Assembly: GCA_964352225.1 (NCBI GenBank)
Contig: CAYGRM010000427.1
Span: forward strand, 1 to 5,429
Length of the DNA: 5,429 nt
From: CAJQQY01 sp964352225
GTDB taxonomy: Bacteria; Bacteroidota; Bacteroidia; Chitinophagales; Saprospiraceae
Direction: 5' to 3'
The notes under the pieces were generated by a model. The model ran no database searches and had not been told where the DNA came from. It worked only from the letters and a program-made list of their open reading frames with translations. Shown here one piece after another: positions 1 through 4,362 of this stretch; within the stretch, counting starts at the first letter, position 1; each line of letters begins with the position of its first letter. The position numbers and the translations under genes are program-made.

Positions 1-671
1 GAGATTCACTTTTTTCATACGTTTCCCGAAAAAAACTACCGCCCAATTCTAATCGTTTTCTAAATCCAAAATTTCGAATCACCGTTGCGCCCAAATTTAA
101 ATTATCATAATCATAATCCACCGCACCTTCTGGAAAATATAATGGTTCACGAGATCGCCATTGCAAAAGATTAAATGCCAAACCCCATTTTTTACTCAAA
201 AAAGGAATTCGATAAAATATTTGACCACCGTGCCTACTGTCCGTATTTTGATAAAAAGCTAATAACTGATGTCCTCTGCCTAACCAATTAAAATCAATAA
301 ATCCCGCTTGAAACCAAATATTATCTTTGATTCCACCAAAATTTAAAATAGGTAAAAGTGTTTTTTTCTCTCTTAGTTGGAAGGTGATTTTTACTTTTTG
401 ATTAGCGAGGGAATCGACTTGAGCGTGCACTTTTTGATTCGTCCCGACATTCCAAAGTTGTTGAATATCGCTTTGTAAATGTACTGTTACAAACTCTTCT
501 CCTGCTTGAAGTTTTAAAAACTGACGAAGGTATGCTTCTTTTGTTTTTTCCAAACCTTCAAATTCGATGGCCTCAATTATCCAAATTTCTCCTTGAGAAA
601 AAAGAAGATTAGCACTCAGAAAGGTAAAAAGTAAAAGAATAATTATTTTTCTCAAAGTCAAAAATTGCATT
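1..671 (-). CDS. POTRA/beta-barrel outer-membrane protein (Omp85/BamA-like), 3' end outside window
   Basis: The minus-strand frame is open from ATG at 671-669 to the window edge, giving 223 codons with no stop. Residues 1-26 form a signal peptide: MQFLTLRK, then a hydrophobic run of I/L/F, then a LFSQ|G cleavage-like site. Residues about 29-110 resemble one POTRA domain: IEFEGLEKTKEAYLRQFL, then LQAGEEF, a DIQQLWNVG helix, and a closing strand VKITFQLREKKTLLPIL. What follows (NFGGIKDNIWFQAGFIDFNW, GRGHQLLAFYQN) has the alternating aromatic and polar pattern of outer-membrane beta strands, as in Omp85 proteins just after the last POTRA. Only one POTRA is visible, so this is more likely a short Omp85-like protein than canonical BamA with five; which one is not decidable here. 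A TATCTTTG element lies 13 bases upstream of the start. The gene is separated from the upstream HTH gene by 376 repeat-rich bases and is probably transcribed alone. Confidence 0.8.
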
Positions 672-684
672 AGGATAAAAATGC

Positions 685-692
685 AAAGATAA
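685..692 (-). promoter_or_regulatory. Bacteroidota -7 promoter element for the barrel gene
   Basis: Read on the minus strand this is TATCTTTG, a match to the Bacteroidota sigma-factor -7 consensus TAnnTTTG. It lies 13 bases before the ATG at 671, which would give a very short leader. No TTTG -33 element sits at the usual 19-base spacing: the nearest TTG (718-720) is 25 bases away. The call therefore rests on the -7 box and its position. Confidence 0.5.
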
Positions 693-733
693 GCTTTCGA
701 ATTTTTAAAGGCGAGTCAAATAGGCAATACAAA

Positions 734-797
734 AGACAATTTCACCCTATCAGCGACTGGCTTTCAGTCGAATGTCGTCAACTTAAGAAAATTGTCT
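734..797. repeat. Nested hairpin with CGACTG stem
   Basis: Outer arms are AGACAATTT (734-742) and AAATTGTCT (789-797). Inside is a perfect hairpin CGACTG-gcttt-CAGTCG (754-770). The word GCGACTGGCTT (753-763) recurs inverted at 1028-1038 inside the terminator of the HTH gene, so both may belong to one dispersed family. It lies upstream of the barrel gene promoter and could also stop minus-strand transcription coming from the HTH gene. Confidence 0.55.
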
Positions 798-950
798 ATT
801 TTTATTTTTTGAACTGAGCAAAGCACTTACGATGGCTTTTAAAAAACACACAACACAGATTTTCACAGATTCATATTTTTATAATCTGTGAAAATCTGTG
901 GAATCTATGGTTAAAAAAAACCACTAGGTTTTACCTAAATTGACGACATT
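771..950. repeat. 180-bp segment bounded by GTCGTCAA/TTGACGAC inverted arms
   Basis: The left arm 771-787 starts AATGTCGTCAA. The right arm 934-950 ends TTGACGACATT. The two are complementary at 15 of 17 positions. The segment contains the CACAGATT palindrome and a small AAAACC-acta-GGTTTT hairpin (917-932). It has the outline of a non-autonomous element with terminal inverted repeats, but I see no flush target duplication, so it could also be two independent copies of a short dispersed word. Confidence 0.4.
854..900. repeat. CACAGATT intergenic palindrome
   Basis: A perfect 18-bp inverted repeat: CACAGATTTTCACAGATT (854-871) and its exact complement (883-900), with an 11-base AT loop. Each arm is itself a direct repeat of CACAGATT separated by TT. 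I recall words of this kind (CTGTGnAAATCTGTGG) as dispersed intergenic repeats in many environmental bacterial genomes; that is recollection, not a search. It overlaps no gene. Confidence 0.8.
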
Positions 951-958
951 AAGCGTTC

Positions 959-973
959 AGTCAGCTGCTGACT
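959..973. repeat. Short palindrome AGTCAGC/GCTGACT
   Basis: AGTCAGC-T-GCTGACT is a perfect 7-bp inverted repeat with a one-base centre. In RNA it would fold with a shorter stem and a loop of about 5. It is followed on the plus strand by TTTATTTTT, so it looks terminator-like in that direction, but no plus-strand gene lies upstream. It could also be a protein-binding palindrome. Confidence 0.35.
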
Positions 974-1010
974 TTTATTTTTCCAAAAAAATGAATTTGA
1001 ATTTGTTTAA

Positions 1011-1044
1011 AAACTAGAGGTGGCAGGAAGCCAGTCGCTAGTTT
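1011..1044 (-). terminator. Rho-independent terminator of the HTH gene
   Basis: Read on the minus strand just after the stop codon at 1050-1048: AAACTAG, GCGACTGGC, loop, GCCACCT, CTAGTTTTT. The outer arms (1011-1017 and 1038-1044) pair perfectly over 7 bp, and an inner TGGC/GCCA pair (1021-1024 and 1030-1033) closes the loop. Position right behind the gene and the T-run on the minus strand support termination. The internal CGACTGGCTT word is shared with 753-763, suggesting a repeat recruited as terminator. Confidence 0.6.
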
Positions 1045-1047
1045 GGG

Positions 1048-2061
1048 TTAAAACGCCTCCATTTGTAGACTAATCCTAGTCTTCGTCAACTCTATTTTTT
1101 TTCTCATCCGATTGAAATACCAAGATCGTTGTTTTTCCCCTTGAACACTCATTAAAATTGACTTAGACTTAATTTTTTCGAAAAATGAATGAGTAAAATC
1201 ACACATACGTTGATCATTGATTTTCAAAAAATTAGGATTAGTATAACTCGAATAAACCGCTTTACCGGCAACGGTATCAAAGAGAATAGTATTATTGGAA
1301 TAAACCATTTCATTATGATATAATTTGATTTCTCCACCTTTGATTTCTTGCGACTGATTTGGCAAAAACTTATAGCCTAATTTGGCAGTAGTCTCCATAT
1401 GATTTGCCAAATCGTCGAGTCTTTTGCAAAGCGTCATCGCATCCTCTAAATTGGAAAAATGACCACTATTCACATGGTATTCAATCTGATTTAACGTGTT
1501 GTCCAAGATATCGGTACTCCACAATTCTGTGCTCGGAAGTTTGACATAATATTTCAACATGTCCTGCGCCATTTCCATTCCATGCGGCCCAATCACATTA
1601 AAGTTAAATTTCATATCGTCTAAGTAGTCAAACATCCAAACCGCTCTTCCCCAAATGTAAATTTTGAATTGTAATATTTCTGGAAAGTAAAAATAAACGA
1701 ACAATGGCACATCAGAAGTAGCATAATACATACTCGTATTCGGCAAGTGTTGCACCTTTCCCATCAATTTATGGATACCTTCCAAGTAATCTGAAACATT
1801 CTTAATCTCTTTGGTAAAAGGATTGAAACTACAAAAGACGGTATTAGCATCTTCAAAAACATATGCATCTAATGATAAATTAAATTTCTGCGCCAAGGCC
1901 GCCAATTCATCAGGTGCCAAAAGGGTATCTCCTCGCAATCGACGATAAACTGCATCTTTCCCCACTCCAAATAAATTAGAAAGTTCTTCTACAGCAATGG
2001 ATTTTTTGGGAAATTTGGCAAGTACATCTTCGAAAAGTTGATCTTGTAGCGTTTTGTTCAT
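1048..2061 (-). CDS. HTH-domain protein of unknown function, putative regulator
   Basis: A complete 337-residue reading frame on the minus strand, from ATG at 2061 to TAA at 1050-1048. Residues about 20-68 look like a helix-turn-helix DNA-binding domain of the Cro/XRE type: SIAVEELSNLFGVGKDAVYR, then RLRGDTLLAPDELAALAQKF and NLSLDAYVF. The remaining 270 residues contain many aromatic and acidic positions and end in a basic stretch (FNRMRKKIELTKTRIS). I do not recognise a ligand or enzyme domain in it. There is no signal peptide and no convincing membrane segment, so it is probably cytoplasmic. I did not find a clear -7 box or Shine-Dalgarno upstream. A palindrome CCTAATTTAGG lies 40 bases before the start and could be an autoregulatory operator (inference). 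It appears monocistronic, with its own terminator. It resembles long single-HTH proteins I associate with Bacteroidota, but the target and signal are unknown. Confidence 0.85.
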   Translation of the reverse strand: MNKTLQDQLFEDVLAKFPKKSIAVEELSNLFGVGKDAVYRRLRGDTLLAPDELAALAQKFNLSLDAYVFEDANTVFCSFNPFTKEIKNVSDYLEGIHKLMGKVQHLPNTSMYYATSDVPLFVYFYFPEILQFKIYIWGRAVWMFDYLDDMKFNFNVIGPHGMEMAQDMLKYYVKLPSTELWSTDILDNTLNQIEYHVNSGHFSNLEDAMTLCKRLDDLANHMETTAKLGYKFLPNQSQEIKGGEIKLYHNEMVYSNNTILFDTVAGKAVYSSYTNPNFLKINDQRMCDFTHSFFEKIKSKSILMSVQGEKQRSWYFNRMRKKIELTKTRISLQMEAF

Positions 2062-2100
2062 TTTACTTTTTATTGTCTAAAATTCAGGTTTTTCTTAACG

Positions 2101-2111
2101 CCTAATTTAGG
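2101..2111. promoter_or_regulatory. Palindrome upstream of the HTH gene, possible operator
   Basis: CCTAATTTAGG is a perfect 11-base palindrome with a central T, 39 bases upstream of the HTH gene start, where a self-repressing regulator would bind. The overlapping word AATTTAGGTAAAA (2104-2116) occurs inverted at 929-941 on the far side of the gene. A binding role is inference; 11-13 base matches in DNA this AT-rich can be chance. Confidence 0.25.
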
Positions 2112-2130
2112 TAAAAAAATTGAAAACAAT

Positions 2131-2288
2131 TAAGAGCATATTTAAATTTTTACCGTCTTGAAAACCAACGCTTTATGAACCTTTCGTCCAATATAATTTT
2201 TATTTAGTTCGCTAAACTTCAAATGAAATTGTTAGCAAGAACCACAAATCATTGATTTTCAATTAGTTAAAAATTTAATCATGCTCTA
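2131..2288. repeat. Imperfect inverted repeat in the 2062-2413 gene gap
   Basis: The gap between the divergent HTH gene and the secreted-protein relic is 352 bases, strongly AT-rich, and shows no credible reading frame. It holds an inverted pair: 2131-2152 (starts TAAGAGCAT, ends AAATTTTTA) against 2268-2288 (TAAAAATTT ... ATGCTCTA). These differ by one inserted base and one substitution over about 21 positions. Inside it a weaker hairpin pairs GTTCGCTAAAC (2207-2217) with GTTAGCAAGAAC (2231-2242). Nothing else was recognised, and no clear promoter for either side. Confidence 0.4.
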
Positions 2289-2413
2289 ACTCAAAAAATA
2301 CTTTTGAATTTCCACTCTAATCTTTTCCAAAAAGAATTACACCATTATAAAGTTTCCTTCTAGTTTTTTGTAATTGTATTGTTAGTAGTTGCTTTTATTT
2401 TATTTATAATTTC

Positions 2414-2726
2414 ATAAAAAACCTTTTAATCCTTTCCCTACTCTTTTTTTCTTTTTCTAATTTATCAGCCCAACAAGCAAGCAATCGAAACATCTAAAAT
2501 TGACATCTTCCCCACCCTTTTCACCAATACTATTTCGATTGATTACAAGTACGATTCTTGCATAAAGATATTTCCCTTGACAGGCCAAAAACATTTTCAG
2601 CAAAACCTTTCAGAAGGGAAAAATGAAATAAATCTATCTTATCTCGAAAATGGGATTTATTTCATACAGCTTTTTGATAACAAGAGGCATCCTTTAATCG
2701 TTAAGAAGTTGATCAAAATTGAATAA
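2414..2726 (+). pseudogene. Broken mini-gene: signal peptide plus T9SS type A sorting domain
   Basis: Two frames together spell one small secreted protein. From 2414, frame one reads IKNLLILSLLFFSFSNLSAQ, a textbook signal peptide, then hits TAA at 2495. Its first codon is ATA where ATG is expected, and no ATG, GTG or TTG is available upstream before the TAA at 2348. From about 2481 another frame reads AIETSKIDIFPTLFTNTISI, later LSEGKNEINLSYLENGIYFI, and ends KKLIKIE-stop at 2724. This matches the T9SS type A C-terminal sorting domain (the P-T/N-P turn after IxIFP, the L-x-x-GIYF block, the basic end). The frames join exactly if one copy of the tandem GCAAGCAA (2477-2484) is removed, implying a 4-bp slippage duplication. 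The restored product would be about 102 residues with no cargo domain between signal and sorter. TAA lies 6 bases before the DUF1573 start. A sequencing error at either lesion cannot be excluded. Confidence 0.7.
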
Positions 2727-2732
2727 TTTTAT

Positions 2733-3098
2733 ATGAAATATATCTTACTACTTTTTGCACTCCCTTTTCTTTTCCAAACCAATGAAGGTATTGAATGGAT
2801 TACTCCAATCGAACATGATTTTGGAGATATTTTCCATAAGGAACCTGCAACGTTTAATTTCGAATTTAAAAATACGAGCAGCGACTCCATCCTTATCGAC
2901 AATGTGCGAACGACTTGCGGTTGCACCACTCCTGATTGGACTTGGGAGCCAATTCCACCAGATTCTACTAGCCAAATCAAAGTAGTTTTTGATGCCAAAA
3001 AGAAAGGCTATTTCAAAAAGAAAATAAAAGTCTATTTTAGCAATCAAAAAAAAGGAACGACTTTAAAAATATCTGGATATGTGGAATCACTTGACTGA
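2733..3098 (+). CDS. DUF1573 domain exported protein
   Basis: A 121-residue protein from ATG at 2733. Residues 1-15 (MKYILLLFALPFLFQ) are a short signal peptide. The rest is a single DUF1573 domain, an immunoglobulin-like beta-sandwich: HDFGDIFHKEPATFNFEFKN (28-47), a loop, then the family hallmark TTCGCTTPDW (60-69, cysteines 62 and 64), then IPPDSTSQIKVVFDAKKKGY and closing strands KIKVYFSNQ and LKISGYVES. The length is typical of the one-domain members common in Bacteroidota. Their function is not established; they are periplasmic or surface proteins and may be adhesive or scaffolding. The gene starts 6 bases after the relic's stop and its end overlaps the longest form of the DsbA-like frame by 20 bases, so it probably shares a transcript with both. 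Whether the two cysteines are substrates of the downstream thiol protein is speculation. Confidence 0.9.
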   Translation: MKYILLLFALPFLFQTNEGIEWITPIEHDFGDIFHKEPATFNFEFKNTSSDSILIDNVRTTCGCTTPDWTWEPIPPDSTSQIKVVFDAKKKGYFKKKIKVYFSNQKKGTTLKISGYVESLD

Positions 3099-3882
3099 CG
3101 GGAATATCGAATATCGAACATGGAACAAGGATTTGAGAAGTTCCCCACATGCGTGCTACCACTCAATTCTCAAATCCTTCGCGCAAGCGTTCGATATTCG
3201 ATATTCAATTCTTCCTATCTTATTTCTCCTAATTTTTCAAAATACTAGTATGGCTCAATCAAAAGCTAAATTAATTTACTTTGGCGACCCGATGTGTTCG
3301 TGGTGCTATGGATTTTCTCCTGAAATGTCACAGGCATTGGATTCACTTGCAGAAGATATTGATTTTCAATTAGTTATGGGTGGACTTCGACCCTATAATA
3401 AAGAAACAATGGCTGACCTTGGGGACTTTTTACAACACCATTGGGAAGATGTCAATAAGCGAAGTGGGCAACCATTTAGTTATGAAATATTAAAAGATAA
3501 ATCATTTGTTTACGATACCGAACCTGCTTGCCGAGCAGTAGTTTTGATGAGAGAATTAAAACCGGAATCAGAATTTGATTTTTTCAAAAAAGTCCAAACC
3601 GAGTTTTATCAAAAAAATAAAAACACTAACCTGACCGAAACTTATGCTGAGTTGGCGAAGGAATATGGATTGGATAAAACTGATTTTGCGAAAAAATTTG
3701 AGTCTGACGAATGGAAAGAAAAAGTAAAAAAGGATTTTACTTATTCGCAAAATATTGGCGTGCGAAGTTTCCCAACCTTAGTTTTACAAAATGGAGATGA
3801 GCTTTATTTAATTGCTCAAGGATATGTTGAAGCAGAAACAATCATTGAAAAATGTGAGAAGGTTTTAAAAACACAAAAATAA
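3079..3882 (+). CDS. DsbA-family thiol-disulfide oxidoreductase with repeat-derived 5' end
   Basis: The longest frame is 267 residues. The thioredoxin-fold part starts near residue 62: KAKLIYFGDPMCSWCYGFSP, with the redox motif C73-S-W-C76, and the cis-proline loop GVRSFPTLVL at P232. The intervening helical region is typical of DsbA-like proteins of about 210 residues with a CSWC[WY]GF motif. It would reduce, oxidise or isomerise cysteine pairs outside the cytoplasm. Residues 42-60 (YSILPILFLLIF ... SMAQ) form a signal peptide. The start is doubtful. The ATG at 3079 overlaps DUF1573 and puts about 40 residues, translated from a palindromic repeat (3102-3206), before the signal peptide. The ATG at 3250 gives 210 residues but removes the signal peptide. 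An ATT at 3196 would give a normal signal peptide MRYSILPILF but is a rare start codon. I give the longest frame; the stop is certain, the start is not. Confidence 0.85.
   Translation: MWNHLTDGNIEYRTWNKDLRSSPHACYHSILKSFAQAFDIRYSILPILFLLIFQNTSMAQSKAKLIYFGDPMCSWCYGFSPEMSQALDSLAEDIDFQLVMGGLRPYNKETMADLGDFLQHHWEDVNKRSGQPFSYEILKDKSFVYDTEPACRAVVLMRELKPESEFDFFKKVQTEFYQKNKNTNLTETYAELAKEYGLDKTDFAKKFESDEWKEKVKKDFTYSQNIGVRSFPTLVLQNGDELYLIAQGYVEAETIIEKCEKVLKTQK
3102..3206. repeat. GAATATCGAATATCGAAC two-tier palindrome
   Basis: Outer arms are perfect over 18 bp: GAATATCGAATATCGAAC (3102-3119) and its complement (3189-3206). Inner arms are perfect over 13 bp: AAGGATTTGAGAA (3127-3139) and TTCTCAAATCCTT (3167-3179). 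The 27-base centre is GC-richer than its surroundings. It begins four bases after the DUF1573 stop and ends where the hydrophobic part of the next signal peptide begins. The ATCGAAT word family is one I associate with dispersed Bacteroidota repeats (recollection). A transcript would form a strong hairpin just before the DsbA-like gene. Confidence 0.85.
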
Positions 3883-3888
3883 TATTGA

Positions 3889-4106
3889 ACCATAAAGGCA
3901 TATAAGAAACATATAAGGGTTCTAGATGAATTCATTTCGTCATTAATAAAAAGTTATTGAGTTATTGATTATTAAGTTATTTCCAAAAGGGTACTTCTAT
4001 TGATTGTACGACTAATAACTCATTAACCAATAACTTAATAACCAAATGAATTCATCTAGAGCCCATATAAGACTTAACTGCGAAAAACTTATATGCCTTA
4101 AATGGT
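3889..4106. repeat. GGCATATAAG palindrome interrupted by a nested element
   Basis: Arms are AAGGCATATAAG (3895-3906) and CTTATATGCCTT (4088-4099), perfect over 12 bp and extended imperfectly outward by ACCAT (3889-3893) and ATGGT (4102-4106). It starts seven bases after the DsbA-like stop codon. Taking out the nested element leaves a compact hairpin of about 64 bases that would be a plausible transcript end for the upstream operon, though there is no T-run. The remaining gap up to 4189 shows nothing recognisable. Confidence 0.75.
3918..4063. mobile_element. MITE-like element, 146 bp, with terminal inverted repeats and 8-bp direct repeat
   Basis: Ends are GGTTCTAGATGAATTCATTT (3918-3937) and its complement at 4044-4063, 19 of 20 bases matching. 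Both ends abut the same octamer CATATAAG (3910-3917 and 4064-4071), as expected for a target-site duplication. The interior has no reading frame. It carries a second inverted pair, TTATTAAGTTATT (3969-3981) against 4029-4041, within quasi-periodic GTTATTGA-like words. It would be moved in trans by a transposase encoded elsewhere. Caution: CATATAAG also occurs at 3899-3906 as part of the host palindrome, so the octamer pair could predate the insertion. Confidence 0.6.
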
Positions 4107-4189
4107 CCAAATACTCCTTCCCATCGAAAAAAACTCACCACTCTTCCACATTAAGAAAACCATAACATTTTCTAATTCACATTTTAATT

Positions 4190-4197
4190 TATCTTTG
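4190..4197 (+). promoter_or_regulatory. Bacteroidota -7 promoter element, probable lepB promoter
   Basis: TATCTTTG, followed by C, matches the -7 consensus TAnnTTTG and is identical to the box before the barrel gene. There is no clear TTTG at the -33 position; a T-run (4168-4171) lies there. It is the only good box between the repeat cluster and lepB and would give lepB a leader of roughly 160 bases. Confidence 0.5.
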
Positions 4198-4209
4198 CGA
4201 GATTGAAAA

Positions 4210-4329
4210 ATGAAAATATGGAACATGAATCTATATTCTTCGTTTTTAATCAATGAAAGTTTATTCCCAAAACGTCAAACGTACAACGTACAACGTTTAA
4301 CGTCAAACGAATCACCTTCAAATTATTGA
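4210..4329 (+). other. Possible 39-codon leader ORF before lepB
   Basis: An ATG 12 bases after the TATCTTTG box opens a 39-codon frame (MKIWNMNLYSS ...) that runs through the heptamer repeat and stops at TGA 4327-4329, 33 bases before the lepB GTG. The distance from the -7 box is the same as for the barrel gene and its ATG. The peptide resembles nothing I know, and half of it is encoded by repeat sequence. It may be a leader peptide, or the remains of an original gene start displaced by the repeat. Confidence 0.25.
4272..4309. repeat. Degenerate heptamer tandem array ACGTNNA
   Basis: Five consecutive heptamers: ACGTCAA, ACGTACA, ACGTACA, ACGTTTA, ACGTCAA, then ACG. The self-complementary ACGT core repeats every 7 bp without interruption while the two following bases vary. 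The array lies in the presumed lepB leader. I recall similar CGTACAACGTAC strings between genes of other Bacteroidota, without having searched. No function is evident. Confidence 0.75.
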
Positions 4330-4362
4330 AAATTTTATTTTAAAAATCAAACATAAAGAACT

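Noticed and set aside
854..900. Rho-independent terminator
   Set aside because: The stem is AT-rich, directly repeated internally, and not followed by a T-run on either strand next to a stop codon. A dispersed palindrome fits better.
2364..2396. Candidate promoter TTTTTTG ... TAGTTGCTTTT before the secreted-protein relic
   Set aside because: The spacing is about 15 bases instead of 19 and the -7 box does not match TAnnTTTG, so it is too weak to list.
2755..2985. 76-residue plus-strand ORF
   Set aside because: Out-of-frame shadow fully inside the DUF1573 gene.
2729..2998. 89-residue minus-strand ORF
   Set aside because: Lies antisense across the DUF1573 gene, whose domain motifs and signal peptide show that the plus strand is coding. 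The antisense translation has no recognisable features.
2748..3047. 99-residue minus-strand ORF
   Set aside because: Another antisense frame of the DUF1573 gene, without start context or domain signals.
3568..3750. 60-residue minus-strand ORF rich in F and I
   Set aside because: Antisense to the DsbA-like gene; the hydrophobic look comes from reading lysine- and glutamate-rich codons backwards.
3889..4309. Possible CRISPR-like array from several repeated words
   Set aside because: The repeats are inverted or contiguous heptamers of varying sequence. There are no regularly spaced identical direct repeats with unique spacers and no cas genes.
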